Shown piece after piece: positions 38,296 to 48,766 of a DNA stretch of 64,000 nt. Location of the stretch: the NCBI RefSeq assembly GCF_023920225.1, contig NZ_CP092587.1:2418001-2482000 (forward strand). Reading direction: 5' to 3'. This DNA is from Vibrio gazogenes (lineage in GTDB: Bacteria; Pseudomonadota; Gammaproteobacteria; Enterobacterales; Vibrionaceae). Made by a program: the position numbers and the translations under genes. Position 1 is the stretch's first letter; every line of letters starts with the position of its first letter. The notes beneath the pieces were generated by a model. That model made no database searches. It was not told the origin of the DNA and worked only from the letters and a program-made list of their open reading frames with translations.

Positions 38296-39381
38296 TCAGA
38301 TTTTCGGGGTCTCAGTCACGACATGCTGATTTTGACCGCGATGACGCAGAAGATGATCCATCAAGACAATCGCCAGCATCGCTTCCGCAATCGGAACCGC
38401 ACGAATACCGACACATGGATCATGACGCCCTTTGGTAATCAATTGTGTTTCTTCACCCGTTTTCGTGATTGTGTCACCGGGAATCGTAATACTGGAGGTC
38501 GGTTTCAGCGCGATATTGGCGACAATGTCTTGCCCTGTTGAAATACCACCCAGCACACCACCAGCATGATTACTGCCAAAGCCATCCGGTGACAATGCAT
38601 CCCGGTGCTGACTGCCTTTCTGTTGGACGACCGCAAACCCGTCACCGATTTCAACGCCTTTCACCGCATTGATACTCATTAATGCGTGTGCAATATCTGC
38701 ATCCAAACGATCAAAAACCGGCTCTCCCAAGCCAACCGGTACGGATGTCGCTACAACCTGAATTTTGGCACCCACAGAATCGCCCTGTTTTTTCAGATCT
38801 CGAATGAGTGCGTCAAATGGTTCGACTTTATCAACATCCGGACAGAAAAAAGCGTTATTTTCGATTTCATCCCAGTCAACTCTGTCGATAGAGATATCAC
38901 CCATTTGTGACAGATAGGCACGAATTTCAATGCCATACGCCTGACGCAGATATTTCTTGGCGACGGCACCGGCAGCCACGCGCATTGCTGTTTCACGTGC
39001 AGAAGAGCGACCACCACCGCGATAATCCCGAATGCCATACTTTTGGTAGTAGGTATAATCGGCATGTCCAGGGCGGAATTTATCTTTAATCTCTGAGTAA
39101 TCTTTAGACCGCTGATCCGTATTTTCAATCAACAATCCTATCGAGGTACCGGTTGTTTTCCCCTCGAATACTCCAGATAAAATTTTCACTTCATCCGGTT
39201 CTCGCCGCTGTGTGGTATAACGAGACGTTCCCGGACGACGTCTGTCGAGATCGACTTGCAAATCAGCTTCCGTCAATTCGAGTCCCGGAGGGCATCCGTC
39301 AACGATACATCCCAGAGCAAGACCGTGACTTTCTCCAAACGTCGTTACACGGAAATGTTGCCCGATACTATTTCCTGCCAT
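38296..39381 (-). CDS. aroC: Chorismate synthase
   Basis: A 361-residue enzyme that removes phosphate from 5-enolpyruvylshikimate-3-phosphate, using reduced FMN, to make chorismate for aromatic amino acids, folate and quinones. The N-terminus [18 protein letters not shown] and the loops [14 protein letters not shown] and [18 protein letters not shown] are diagnostic. The C-terminal [17 protein letters not shown] is intact. It lies downstream of prmB with a 176-base gap in which I see no gene. Confidence 0.98.
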   Translation of the reverse strand: MAGNSIGQHFRVTTFGESHGLALGCIVDGCPPGLELTEADLQVDLDRRRPGTSRYTTQRREPDEVKILSGVFEGKTTGTSIGLLIENTDQRSKDYSEIKDKFRPGHADYTYYQKYGIRDYRGGGRSSARETAMRVAAGAVAKKYLRQAYGIEIRAYLSQMGDISIDRVDWDEIENNAFFCPDVDKVEPFDALIRDLKKQGDSVGAKIQVVATSVPVGLGEPVFDRLDADIAHALMSINAVKGVEIGDGFAVVQQKGSQHRDALSPDGFGSNHAGGVLGGISTGQDIVANIALKPTSSITIPGDTITKTGEETQLITKGRHDPCVGIRAVPIAEAMLAIVLMDHLLRHRGQNQHVVTETPKI

Positions 39382-39557
39382 GCACTTTCCTGTTTATTAA
39401 TGTTGTGAATAACTATTTTTTATTTTTAATTCGTTGTGATTTCTGGCGAACCAATCAGGCTCATGAGACCGACATTCACGATACGTGGCCTCATAGTCGC
39501 TTGATTCTGATTTGATGTAAAGCCTCAATCCCAGCGCTTCTCGCTCATCGAATCACT

Positions 39558-40490
39558 TTAATCACGGTAGTCAGAAAAATGCTCAGCACATTCAACTAAC
39601 TGTTGGCGAGTCAGCATAAAGACCCCATGACCACCGTTGGAAAATTCCGGCCATGTAAACGGAATATCCGGATACTGTGCCATCATATGCACCATCGAAT
39701 TACCGACTTCGCAGATCAAAATCCCTTGCTCCGTCAGATAATCAGGTGCATTAGCAAGGATTCGGCGGACTAATTCTAATCCATCCACTCCAGCCGCCAG
39801 ACCAAGTTCCGGCTCATGTTCAAATTCCTGCGGTAATGAGTCCATGTCTTCTTGATCGACATAAGGCGGATTAGAGACAATCAACTCATAAGCAGCTTTG
39901 GGTAAGTCCCTGAACAGATCAGAACGCATGGGAAAGACTTGTTGTTCCAGCCCATGATCCTGAATATTGATCTCGGCAACCGCCAGAGCATCGGTAGAAA
40001 TATCAACAGCATCCACTTCAGCTTCGGGGAACATATGCGCACATGCAATGGCAATACAGCCACTCCCCGTACAGAGATCCATGATTTTATTCGGTGTTTC
40101 AGTCAGCCAAGGCTGAAACTGATTTTCAATCAATTCACCAATCGGAGAGCGTGGTATCAGTACCCGCTCATCCACAAAAAATTCCAACCCACAAAACCAA
40201 GCCTTATTCGTTAAATAAGCAACAGGCTTACGTTCTTTAATGCGCTGAATCACCCGCTCGACAATACCCGTTCTTTCACTCATCGTCAGACGAGAACTTA
40301 ATACATGTGAAGGCGCGTCGATCGGCAGATATAAAGTGGGTAAAATCAACTGAACGGCTTCATCCCAAGCATTATCGGTCCCATGACCATAAAATAATCC
40401 GGCAGCGTTAAAGCGACTGACCGCCCAACGAATCATATCCTGAAGCGTATGAAGCTCAGTAACTGCCTCATCGACAAAAATCTTATCCAA
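39558..40490 (-). CDS. prmB: Ribosomal protein uL3 glutamine methyltransferase
   Basis: A 310-residue SAM-dependent enzyme that N5-methylates a glutamine of ribosomal protein L3; E. coli PrmB also has 310. The SAM loop is [12 protein letters not shown] near residue 137, and the catalytic NPPY is in [10 protein letters not shown] near residue 204. The start is taken as TTG at 40490, because it follows GGAGG by five bases and gives the family N-terminus [10 protein letters not shown]; an in-frame TTG at 40502 would overlap that ribosome site. It is divergent from smrB. Confidence 0.93.
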   Translation of the reverse strand: MDKIFVDEAVTELHTLQDMIRWAVSRFNAAGLFYGHGTDNAWDEAVQLILPTLYLPIDAPSHVLSSRLTMSERTGIVERVIQRIKERKPVAYLTNKAWFCGLEFFVDERVLIPRSPIGELIENQFQPWLTETPNKIMDLCTGSGCIAIACAHMFPEAEVDAVDISTDALAVAEINIQDHGLEQQVFPMRSDLFRDLPKAAYELIVSNPPYVDQEDMDSLPQEFEHEPELGLAAGVDGLELVRRILANAPDYLTEQGILICEVGNSMVHMMAQYPDIPFTWPEFSNGGHGVFMLTRQQLVECAEHFSDYRD

Positions 40491-40552
40491 AATTGCCTCC
40501 AAAAAGCGCTACAATACTGCTTATCCATATTTAACGAACATATGAACAGCGA

Positions 40553-41083
40553 ATGAGTGACCACGACCCATATCAGGATGATGACTCAACTTTATTCAAC
40601 GATGCAGTAAAGGGCGTAAAAAAGTTGCATCAGGATACCATAGTCCGGCAACCAAACAGAAATACCAAACACAATTTAACACGCCGCAACACACGTGATA
40701 CCAATGACAATGAGTTCTATTTTTCTGATGAATTCGTGCCACATCTTGATCACGAGGGGCCGACGCGCTACGCACGCAATGACGTCTCCAAATATGAGGT
40801 CAAGCGGCTGCGTCGGGGAATTTATGTGCCGGACGTTTTTCTCGATATGCACGGTATGACTCAAAAAGAGGCGAAAAGAGAGCTGGCTGCAATGATCGCC
40901 TACTGTATCAAAGAAGGTATCCATTGTGCCTGTGTTCAGCATGGAATTGGCAAACACATTCTGAAACAGAAAGTCCCCCTGTGGCTGGCCCAGCACCCTG
41001 ACGTCATGGCCTTTCATCAGGCACCGCTGGTCTTTGGCGGAAACGGCGCGTTATTGATACTGCTGTCGATTCCCGAAAAATAG
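40553..41083 (+). CDS. smrB: Ribosome rescue endonuclease SmrB
   Basis: A 176-residue protein with a disordered basic N-terminal part and a C-terminal Smr domain. SmrB cuts mRNA between collided ribosomes in E. coli. The catalytic DMHGMTQKEAKREL segment near residue 103 and the second conserved motif HGIGKHILKQKV near residue 127 are present, with the GGNGALLILL C-terminal strand. It is divergent from prmB and convergent on flhB with about 50 bases between. Confidence 0.93.
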   Translation: MSDHDPYQDDDSTLFNDAVKGVKKLHQDTIVRQPNRNTKHNLTRRNTRDTNDNEFYFSDEFVPHLDHEGPTRYARNDVSKYEVKRLRRGIYVPDVFLDMHGMTQKEAKRELAAMIAYCIKEGIHCACVQHGIGKHILKQKVPLWLAQHPDVMAFHQAPLVFGGNGALLILLSIPEK

Positions 41084-41133
41084 AGCACGAGTAACAATAT
41101 AAAAGATAACGAGCAACATCCCCCTGTCAGACG

Positions 41134-42264
41134 CTAATAATTCATATCGGTTGGAATGGTCATCGCTTCTTCATTCAGTTTTGGCCGTTTACCACCGCGT
41201 CGCCGATACTGCCGCAGCTGAAACACATAAGCCAACACTTGAGCCACCGCTAAAAACAGCCCGTCAGGGATCTCTTGCTCTAATTCAGTGGTATGGTAAA
41301 GCGCACGCGCCAAAGGGGGAGCCGGCACAATCTCAATCTCATGTTCTCTGGCAACCTCCCTAATTTTCAGGGCAAGATGATCGATACCTTTTGCGACCAC
41401 AATGGGCGCTTTATCACTACTTTGCTTATACCGTAGTGCAACAGAGAAATGTTCCGGGTTGGTGATAATGACATCCGCTTGAGGTACATCAGCCATCATT
41501 CGTCGCTGTGCGGCTTCTCTTTGCAGCATCCGGATCCGACCTTTTACTTCAGGTTTCCCTTCCGTGTCTTTGTATTCATCTTTGACTTCCTGTTTCGTCA
41601 TTTTTAACTGATTGGCGTGCTGCCAAATTTGGAAAGGAATATCAATAGCGACCACAATCAGTAAAGAACAACTAATCAACAGCACGAAATTCAGTAATAT
41701 TTGTAACGCGTGATAAATATTTTGCGGAAAGGCATCCAGACTTAGCTGAAATAGATCGACTTTCTGACTATCAATCAAAAAGAAAGCCGCACCGGCAACC
41801 AGTGCGACTTTCAAAATAGACTTGAGTAATTCGACCCAGCTTTGCAGACCAAACATGCGTTTGAGCCCACTAAGCAGGTTTAATTTTGACATTTTAGGAC
41901 GGGCAGCTTCTGCCGAAAAAGAGATGCCACCAACACCGGTTGCACCGAGGAGCGCGGCGATAAACAGCGTCACCAGAATCAATATCATCGGTAAGATCAG
42001 CGTCACCAACGAACCGGATAAAACCTCGAACAGTTTCGGCAAGTCAAAGATCTCTTCACGGCTCAAAGTAAAGAGCCGCCCCATCGCCAAATACAAGGCT
42101 TTCGCCAAACGTTCACCAAACCACATCAGTGCAATCGCACCAACGACCAGTACCGATACGGACGCTAACTCTTTTGAACGGGCAACCTGCCCTTTCTCTC
42201 TCGCCTGCTCTAGCCTTCGGGGCGTGGCGTCTTCGGTACGTTCTTGTCCGTCAGACTCAGCCAT
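41134..42264 (-). CDS. flhB: Flagellar type III export protein FlhB
   Basis: A 376-residue inner-membrane protein that switches export from hook to filament proteins. Four membrane helices fill roughly residues 30-210. The cytoplasmic domain carries the autocleavage loop at residues 269-272, which reads NPEH rather than the textbook NPTH; the cleaving asparagine and the following proline and histidine are intact. ERTEDATPRRLEQAREKGQV at the N-terminus is typical. It is the last flagellar gene here; flhA, flhF, flhG and fliA are not adjacent. Confidence 0.96.
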   Translation of the reverse strand: MAESDGQERTEDATPRRLEQAREKGQVARSKELASVSVLVVGAIALMWFGERLAKALYLAMGRLFTLSREEIFDLPKLFEVLSGSLVTLILPMILILVTLFIAALLGATGVGGISFSAEAARPKMSKLNLLSGLKRMFGLQSWVELLKSILKVALVAGAAFFLIDSQKVDLFQLSLDAFPQNIYHALQILLNFVLLISCSLLIVVAIDIPFQIWQHANQLKMTKQEVKDEYKDTEGKPEVKGRIRMLQREAAQRRMMADVPQADVIITNPEHFSVALRYKQSSDKAPIVVAKGIDHLALKIREVAREHEIEIVPAPPLARALYHTTELEQEIPDGLFLAVAQVLAYVFQLRQYRRRGGKRPKLNEEAMTIPTDMNY

Positions 42265-42276
42265 GGTCTGTCCTCC

Positions 42277-43068
42277 TTAAGGTGCCTGACAATTCAGTCG
42301 TATCAGTCGACAGATCTGAGCCTGTCCTTGCTCCCAGAAAATCTCATAATGACTGAACAGTCCGGTAACAATGTACCAGCACAGCAGTAACCCGACCATG
42401 AGCGCAAAAGCAAAACCAAGAGAAAATATATTCAACTGTGGCGCTGCTCGAGTCATGACGCCAAACGATAGATTGACGGTCAGTAAGGCAATAATGCCGG
42501 AAAGTGACATGGTCAAGGCAACTTTAAACATGATCCCAAACCACAACGCTAATTCACGAAAGTCAACGGACGTCAGCCCACCTTGCCCGATCGGTAATGA
42601 CTTAAAACTGAAGGCGATGAGTTGAAGCATTTTTAAATGCCCATCAGTGGCAAGAAAAAACATCGTCGCCAGAAACATAAAAAACTGCCCCAGTAACGGG
42701 GTATTTTGCCCATTGGCAGGGTCAACCATCGAAGCAAAGCCCAAGCTGGATTGCATCCCGATAATTTGTCCCAGCATGACAAAAGTCTGAATCATAAACT
42801 GCGTCACCGTTCCCATAGCGACACCAATAATAATTTGCTCAAAAGTAATCATGAATCCCTGTACAGAGAGCAATTCAATATGGGTGGGAACAGCCGGGAT
42901 GACGGGCATCAATGCGAATGTGATCGCAAGACCAAGATAAAGACGAACACGGGCAGTCACAAAACGAGCCCCGGTCACGGTCATCACCATCAACATGGCA
43001 GAGATCCGAGTCAGCGGCCAAAAATAGGTAGCGATCCAATCTAAAATCAGGTTTGCCGGATATGTCAT
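42277..43068 (-). CDS. fliR: Flagellar export gate protein FliR
   Basis: A 263-residue membrane protein forming the export gate with FliP and FliQ. It is almost wholly hydrophobic with a family pattern in QSSLGFASMVDPANGQNTPLLG near residue 125, which is shortened here to its key residues GFASMVDP. The ATG at 43068 has GAGGT upstream; 13 further codons are open above it. It lies between fliQ and flhB with short spacers. Confidence 0.94.
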   Translation of the reverse strand: MTYPANLILDWIATYFWPLTRISAMLMVMTVTGARFVTARVRLYLGLAITFALMPVIPAVPTHIELLSVQGFMITFEQIIIGVAMGTVTQFMIQTFVMLGQIIGMQSSLGFASMVDPANGQNTPLLGQFFMFLATMFFLATDGHLKMLQLIAFSFKSLPIGQGGLTSVDFRELALWFGIMFKVALTMSLSGIIALLTVNLSFGVMTRAAPQLNIFSLGFAFALMVGLLLCWYIVTGLFSHYEIFWEQGQAQICRLIRLNCQAP

Positions 43069-43078
43069 CACGAGTACC

Positions 43079-43348
43079 TCAATGGAGGATTTGTGGTAAA
43101 CGATCAATCATGGAATAAAAGAACTCCATTAAAATCCGAGTCATCCAATGGGCAAACAGCATCAACGCCAGCAATGTCACAATTAAACGGGGAAGAAAGC
43201 TGAGTGTTTGCTCGTTAATCGAGGTCGCAGCCTGAAACACTGCAACGGCTAAACCGATCAATAAACCGGGCACAATGATTGCCGAAACCATTAACAATAC
43301 AATCCATAAAGCATCGCGGAATATTTCAACAAAAGCTTCTGGTGTCAT
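43079..43348 (-). CDS. fliQ: Flagellar export gate protein FliQ
   Basis: An 89-residue membrane protein with two hydrophobic helices around a short loop containing ATSINEQTLSFLPR, the diagnostic FliQ segment. Four to five copies sit around the FliP-FliR gate. It is tightly packed between fliP and fliR. Confidence 0.95.
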   Translation of the reverse strand: MTPEAFVEIFRDALWIVLLMVSAIIVPGLLIGLAVAVFQAATSINEQTLSFLPRLIVTLLALMLFAHWMTRILMEFFYSMIDRLPQILH

Positions 43349-43357
43349 CGTGTCCCC

Positions 43358-44236
43358 CTAAAGTGCAAAGCTACCTGCGAGTGTCGATAGAATCAGGTTC
43401 CATCCATCAACCAACACAAACAGCATGAGCTTGAATGGCAAAGAAACAATCATAGGAGATAACATCATCATCCCCATTGCCATCAAGACCGAAGCAACCA
43501 CCAAGTCGATTACCAAAAAAGGGAGAAACAGCATAAACCCGATCTGAAAGGCTGTTTTTAACTCAGAGGTGATAAAAGCCGGAATCAATACCGTCATTTC
43601 AACATCTTGTGGATCGGTTGCTTGAGAGCCGGACATATTCACAAACGTTTCTAAATCTTTGACCCGAGTTTGCTTGAGCATGAAAGCTCGCATCGGTTTC
43701 TGCGCCTCGTCAAAGGCTTGTTTGGCATTAATTTGCTCATTGAGATAAGGCTGGATCGCGCGTTCATTCACCTGGTGAAAGACCGGAGACATAATAAAAA
43801 AGGTCAGAAACAACGCAATCCCGATAATGACTTGGTTTGAGGGCGTCTGCTGCAAACCCATTGCCTGCCGCAGAATCGACATGACGACCACAATCCGGGT
43901 AAACGAGGTCATCAAGATGACTAATGCCGGCAAGAAGCCGAGCATCGTCATCAAACCGAGAATTTGTAAACTAATTGAATAATCCTGACTACCGTCAGGA
44001 TTGGTGGTCATGGTTATCGCAGGGATACCGGCTTGATTCGAGTGAGTGGTCGTTGCTGTATTTGCAAGCCCCTGTGCGGTAATACTTTGTGTCACCGAAC
44101 TATTGGCGGGCTGAGCGTCTCCCGGTGCTGGTGCCGCCCAAGACATCACTGAAAACGACCCTAGACACAGCACCAACCCGAGAAGAGCCAGCCTGTTCCA
44201 ATGTGATGTGATTAAATGGAAGCTATATTTTATCAT
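43358..44236 (-). CDS. fliP: Flagellar export gate protein FliP
   Basis: A 292-residue protein with a cleavable signal peptide (residues 1 to about 34, ending SWAAP) followed by a Ser/Thr-rich segment and the FliP core. Typical stretches are [21 protein letters not shown] shown here by its core TSFTRIVVV near residue 110, and the C-terminal [13 protein letters not shown]. It forms the pentameric pore of the export gate. It overlaps fliO by 14 bases. Confidence 0.96.
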   Translation of the reverse strand: MIKYSFHLITSHWNRLALLGLVLCLGSFSVMSWAAPAPGDAQPANSSVTQSITAQGLANTATTTHSNQAGIPAITMTTNPDGSQDYSISLQILGLMTMLGFLPALVILMTSFTRIVVVMSILRQAMGLQQTPSNQVIIGIALFLTFFIMSPVFHQVNERAIQPYLNEQINAKQAFDEAQKPMRAFMLKQTRVKDLETFVNMSGSQATDPQDVEMTVLIPAFITSELKTAFQIGFMLFLPFLVIDLVVASVLMAMGMMMLSPMIVSLPFKLMLFVLVDGWNLILSTLAGSFAL

Positions 44237-44615
44237 TCTTTTTCAGAAACCGATTAAGTTGGCCGGCAAAGGGATGTTCCCCTGTCTGGGACCCAGATGA
44301 CAACGGTTGTTCAAGTTTGGAAATCAATTGAATCGAATGGCTCGTCGCTCCGACTAAAAACTGTTCTTCTCCTGCTTGAACAATCAACAGTTTTTCTTTC
44401 GTACCAATCGGGAGTTGACGAATGATCATCAAATCTTTCTGCTGACCCAACACTGGCAAACGCATCTTTTTGAGTAAGAATGCCAGTACCAAGATAAAGG
44501 CAATCACAAAAACCAAAGACCCCAGTGTCGTCAAAATACTCATGGAGTCGCCAACCTCTGCCCAGACGGGAAAAGCACACAAAAACAGACTAAACAGGCT
44601 AATTAATCGTTTCAT
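44223..44615 (-). CDS. fliO: Flagellar assembly protein FliO
   Basis: A 130-residue single-span membrane protein that helps FliP assemble. An N-terminal signal-like stretch is followed by one strong membrane helix near residues 27-47 and a cytoplasmic domain with [19 protein letters not shown]. The ATG at 44615 is used rather than a TTG one codon up. FliO is poorly conserved, so the call relies partly on position between fliN and fliP. Confidence 0.9.
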   Translation of the reverse strand: MKRLISLFSLFLCAFPVWAEVGDSMSILTTLGSLVFVIAFILVLAFLLKKMRLPVLGQQKDLMIIRQLPIGTKEKLLIVQAGEEQFLVGATSHSIQLISKLEQPLSSGSQTGEHPFAGQLNRFLKKNDKI

Positions 44616-44623
44616 CAACGCTC

Positions 44624-45037
44624 TTATCTCAGCTTCTTAATCCGTTCAGTCTGGCTAATCACATCGGTTAAACGGATACCAAACTTATCGTTCACCACCA
44701 CAACCTCACCATGGGCAATCAAGGTTCCATTGACGAGGACATCCAATGATTCTCCGGCAATACGATCCAGTTCGACAACCGAGCCTTGGTTCAATTGCAA
44801 CAAATTACGGATACTAATTTGTGAGCGACCGACTTCCATCGAAATGGTTACTGGGATATCCATAATCGTATCCAGTTTCCGTCGTTCATCTTCTGAAATA
44901 GGCTGTGATGTATCTTTCAACTCTTCCAGCGGGGCTGCCAATATTTCATCAATATCGTCATCTGATGCCGCATTCGGGTCTTCACCCAGCGCAGCTGCCC
45001 ACTCATCTGCCAGTTTTTGATCATCAATATCAGACAT
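44624..45037 (-). CDS. fliN: Flagellar switch protein FliN
   Basis: A 137-residue C-ring protein. An acidic, variable N-terminus of about 55 residues precedes the SpoA domain with MDIPVTISMEVGRSQISI, LLQLNQGSVVELDR and VNDKFGIRLTDV, which are diagnostic. It works with FliM and FliG in torque and direction switching. Confidence 0.97.
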   Translation of the reverse strand: MSDIDDQKLADEWAAALGEDPNAASDDDIDEILAAPLEELKDTSQPISEDERRKLDTIMDIPVTISMEVGRSQISIRNLLQLNQGSVVELDRIAGESLDVLVNGTLIAHGEVVVVNDKFGIRLTDVISQTERIKKLR

Positions 45038-45051
45038 CTTTGCTACCTACT

Positions 45052-46098
45052 TTAGTCTTTTACTTCATCTTCTCTTTCAAGATCAGAAATAATATCTTCA
45101 CTCAAAAAAGCTAAATCTGTCTTCACCACATCAGGACGTTTGATTTTCTGCGAAATCTGAATGGCCAGATTGTCTTCCGAACGCCCCATTTTCACACGGA
45201 AGGTCGGCAGCTCTTCCACAAACATAACCGCATGTTCAGGCATATCGATCGGAATAACATCGCCCGCCTGCAACTCCATCAAATCTCTTAATGCCAATAC
45301 TTTTTCCAGTAAATTCACACGGAAATTGACTGGCACATCCATGATTTCCTCACGCAACGCCGAGCTCCAGCGAACGTCTGTTTCCATTTTATCAGACTGA
45401 ACCCCAGCATCTAAAAGTTCACGAATCGGTTCAAGCATCGAGTATGGCATGACCATATGAAAATCACCACCACCGCCATCGACCTCAATATGAAACGAAC
45501 TCACGACAATCACTTCCGTCGGACTGACAATATTCGCCATGCTTGGGTTCACTTCGGAGTCAAGATATTCAAACTCAACCCCCATCACCGGAGACCAAGC
45601 TTCTTTATAGTCTCCGAACACAATCTTCAGCAATAACTGAATAACCCGACGCTCTGTCGGAGTAAATTCACGACCTTCGATTCTGGCGTGAAAGCGACCA
45701 TCGCCACCGAAGAAATTTTCCACCAAAATGAAGACCAAGCGTGCTTCCATGGTAATCAACGCGGTCCCTTTCAATGGACGGAAACGCACCATGTTGAGAC
45801 TGGTCGGAACATACAATGTGTTCTGGTACTCCCCGAACTTCATCATTTGTACGCCGTTAATCGACACTTCGGCTGTTTTTCTCAGCATGTTAAACAAGCT
45901 GATACGTAAATGACGCGCAAATCGTTCGTTAATCAATTCAAGCGTCGGCATCCGTCCCCGGACAATGCGATCCTGTGAAGAAAAATCAAAACTGGTCGCC
46001 TCACGCGAATCCGTTTCTAATTCTTCTTCTTCATCATCGACACTATCGACGCCATGTAATAGCGCATCAATCTCGTCCTGGCTTAATAGATCAGTCAC
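45052..46098 (-). CDS. fliM: Flagellar switch protein FliM
   Basis: A 348-residue C-ring protein that receives CheY-phosphate. The CheY-binding N-terminus LLSQDEIDALLHG is at residues 4-16. A middle domain follows with ENFFGGDGR near residue 128, and a C-terminal SpoA domain with RVNLLEKVLALRDLMELQAGD, represented by DVPVNFRVNL near residue 253. It starts with GTG. It is immediately downstream of fliL. Confidence 0.97.
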   Translation of the reverse strand: MTDLLSQDEIDALLHGVDSVDDEEEELETDSREATSFDFSSQDRIVRGRMPTLELINERFARHLRISLFNMLRKTAEVSINGVQMMKFGEYQNTLYVPTSLNMVRFRPLKGTALITMEARLVFILVENFFGGDGRFHARIEGREFTPTERRVIQLLLKIVFGDYKEAWSPVMGVEFEYLDSEVNPSMANIVSPTEVIVVSSFHIEVDGGGGDFHMVMPYSMLEPIRELLDAGVQSDKMETDVRWSSALREEIMDVPVNFRVNLLEKVLALRDLMELQAGDVIPIDMPEHAVMFVEELPTFRVKMGRSEDNLAIQISQKIKRPDVVKTDLAFLSEDIISDLEREDEVKD

Positions 46099-46105
46099 AC
46101 ATCAC

Positions 46106-46615
46106 CTATTGCATTACAAAATCAGTAAACAGAACACGTTCAATCACTGGCTCACCGACCGCTTTAGTCAGCGCAGTCTGAATATCTTTCGTCGCCCGGT
46201 CACGTAACTCAATCCGGCCATTGGGTGACCGCAGTTGTTCCACGGTCGCAGAAGCAAACGTCGAGAGCAGAGAACTTTCAATTAACGGGGAGTGGTAACG
46301 GGCCTGATTTTCATTATCACTTCCCCGAACCATCAGTTGAACTTTGATTTGCACCATCCGATCACGCTTATCGCCCGTCACATTAAATACGAACGGTTGA
46401 GGCAGGCTAACATAGGCCACCGGTTCATTATTATTACCGGCCTCCTTCACAACACTCTGCTCAGGCTCTGCACTCGGTGACTCTTCATCCGAACCCATCA
46501 TAAAAAATGCAGCACCGCCACCAACCATCAGCAATACCACCAAGGCGATAATGATAATCAAAAGTTTCTTTTTGCCGCCGAATGCATTATCTGCGACACC
46601 ATTCTCATCTGCCAT
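46106..46615 (-). CDS. fliL: Flagellar basal body-associated protein FliL
   Basis: A 169-residue membrane protein with one membrane helix near residues 16-36 and a periplasmic SPFH/stomatin-like domain ending in RVLFTDFVMQ, the standard FliL ending. In Vibrio it surrounds the stator and supports motility under load. The segment YVSLPQPFVFNV near residue 68 marks the domain start. Confidence 0.94.
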   Translation of the reverse strand: MADENGVADNAFGGKKKLLIIIIALVVLLMVGGGAAFFMMGSDEESPSAEPEQSVVKEAGNNNEPVAYVSLPQPFVFNVTGDKRDRMVQIKVQLMVRGSDNENQARYHSPLIESSLLSTFASATVEQLRSPNGRIELRDRATKDIQTALTKAVGEPVIERVLFTDFVMQ

Positions 46616-46652
46616 AATTATCTCTGCATGTGCAACGTACTAATTTTTAACC

Positions 46653-48680
46653 TTATGCGTAATAACTAATCCCATCACGCTTCGAACTAACATTCATATC
46701 AAGTTTAACACCTGTGTCTGGATTATCATCATGAAAAACAGAATCCTGCCCCGGCAAAGCTCCCTGTCCGGAGGACTGACCCTGACCGGAAGCAGCATAA
46801 CCTGGTTGTTGATGACCACTGCCTTGATGTTGTACGGATGTTTCCCCCAGCTGTACGCCTTGCTGTGACAACATGTCTCTCAAACGAGGCATGGAATGTT
46901 CAAGTGCCTCTCTGGCTTGCGGGGTTGCCACGGTAAAATGCACCGTCGCGGCATCACCAGACATATTCATCCGGATATGCATCCGTCCAAGTTCTGGCGG
47001 ATCAAGGCGAATATCAATGTTTTTCAAATTTTTGGACATCATCATCTGAACCCGCTCCGAGAGCTGGTCGGCCGCCATGGCATCTTTTGCCAAATAAATC
47101 GACGTCGGAGTCTGTGCTACATCGGCTCTTATATGACTTTGTACGCCCGGGCTCTGTTGACCTGCCAGCGATGACAGTTGATGTGCAAAATGTCCTTCTT
47201 TTCCCGTACCATCGTCAATCATTCCCTCTGGGCGGACTTTACTATCACCAAGTCCAGCCAGACGCTGACGAATCCATTGCTCACGTCCGACTGCACTCGC
47301 AGATAAAGTCTGTAATGCCGCCTGAGAAGCAATTGAATCACCGGGAAGATGCATAAGCGAATTGGTGGAACCATCGCTCTGAATCGCTTGAGTCAACGGG
47401 TTCACAGGAACTGGTGTTACCTGAGACAGTTGTTGAGCCGCAAACTGTTGCTGAGCCATATGTGTATGATGACGAGGATCCGCTCTGGGCGGTAATTCTT
47501 GATTCAAAGATTGCAGGAGCTTTTGTGATAGCACGGCTTTTTCCGTATTGCCTTCAGTGCCAGATAATACAGCCGCCTGAGTGTGTTCAACGTCATCGGT
47601 TAGCGTCACATTCTGCACATCAGCCTGACCGGTAATATTCTGATTTGATACGCTTTGGATATTTGCCCCGGCAAGTATCTGCTCCGGTGAAACGGTCTCT
47701 TTTCGATGTGCCGTATCTTTAGTCTGCACTTCGGATGAGACAACAGGTGCTGCATTGCCACTCTGTTGAGCGGAGGCTTCCGGGAGCTGAGACAGATCGG
47801 CCGTCAAGGCTTTATCCCCTGTCAGTTGATGCTCATCCGAACCTTTACTCTGGGTTTGAGAAGAGTCACTATCCGGTTCAACCTGAGGCAAAGACAATGC
47901 TGACGAGACGGCAGTATCCTGAAGTGTATCTGGGTCTATCACATTGACCTGCTGCACTGTGTTTGCTACGTGTTTGGTTCCCTCAGCTTGAGTGTCATCC
48001 GAGGCTGGCAATTTGTTGCCGTTTTGCGACACAAGCTGCTGTTCAGCACCTTTAAGTCGGCTGAGTACCGCTTCACCCTCTCCCATTGTCCGCAATGCAG
48101 CGTCTTTCTGTGCTGATGAATCACCTTTCTGTGCTGACGAATCACTTTGCTCGGAAGATTTCAGGGAAGATGACGAAGAAGTTGTCGCATGGGGCGGCGT
48201 GTTTGACTCGGGGCGAGGGGGATTCAGCGCTGCGGTATCACCATCAGGCTGATGTTGTCCACCAGATGTTTTCGCGGCCGCAATTTGAGCATTATCCAAA
48301 TCCAAATCACCAACATTCTCAGACAAATTCTTCTGGGACTTCACCTCAACAAACTCGGCTTTAGATGACTCTTTTCCAGAAACTTCTTTATCAGATATGT
48401 CTTTACCAGATATGTCTGGATCGGACAAAAGAGCATCCGCTGACATATCACCAGCAACATCCGATACCCCTTCGGTAGGCTTCGCCTCACCACTCTTTAT
48501 TGAGGAAGGTTTTCCAGAAGCCGAATCATCTCCCTTAAATAAAGCTGCCAGTTTGGCAAAAAAGCCACCGGACTCTTGCGACGATTCAGCGACATCACCA
48601 ACAACGGCATCATCACTAACCGCTTTATGGTGAGATTGAGCTTTCTGTGTCCCTGATGTGGGCGTGAGGTTGATATTCAT
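46653..48680 (-). CDS. fliK: Flagellar hook-length control protein FliK
   Basis: A 675-residue secreted ruler protein. About 490 residues form a low-complexity, Ser/Asp/Gln-rich region with small repeats, such as two DSSAQK units near residue 185 and several xISGKDxS-like units near residue 90. The conserved C-terminal domain, with LDPPELGRMHIRMNM and ALEHSMPRLRDMLSQQGV, talks to FlhB to switch export. A sigma-54-type promoter lies just upstream, so it may be transcribed separately from fliE-J. Confidence 0.92.
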   Translation of the reverse strand: MNINLTPTSGTQKAQSHHKAVSDDAVVGDVAESSQESGGFFAKLAALFKGDDSASGKPSSIKSGEAKPTEGVSDVAGDMSADALLSDPDISGKDISDKEVSGKESSKAEFVEVKSQKNLSENVGDLDLDNAQIAAAKTSGGQHQPDGDTAALNPPRPESNTPPHATTSSSSSLKSSEQSDSSAQKGDSSAQKDAALRTMGEGEAVLSRLKGAEQQLVSQNGNKLPASDDTQAEGTKHVANTVQQVNVIDPDTLQDTAVSSALSLPQVEPDSDSSQTQSKGSDEHQLTGDKALTADLSQLPEASAQQSGNAAPVVSSEVQTKDTAHRKETVSPEQILAGANIQSVSNQNITGQADVQNVTLTDDVEHTQAAVLSGTEGNTEKAVLSQKLLQSLNQELPPRADPRHHTHMAQQQFAAQQLSQVTPVPVNPLTQAIQSDGSTNSLMHLPGDSIASQAALQTLSASAVGREQWIRQRLAGLGDSKVRPEGMIDDGTGKEGHFAHQLSSLAGQQSPGVQSHIRADVAQTPTSIYLAKDAMAADQLSERVQMMMSKNLKNIDIRLDPPELGRMHIRMNMSGDAATVHFTVATPQAREALEHSMPRLRDMLSQQGVQLGETSVQHQGSGHQQPGYAASGQGQSSGQGALPGQDSVFHDDNPDTGVKLDMNVSSKRDGISYYA

Positions 48681-48766
48681 ATCCAGTACTCTTGCAAACC
48701 AAACCTAATTGACGGTATTTGCTATCACAAACAAATAACTTTGATGCAAACAACTTGATATTAAAT

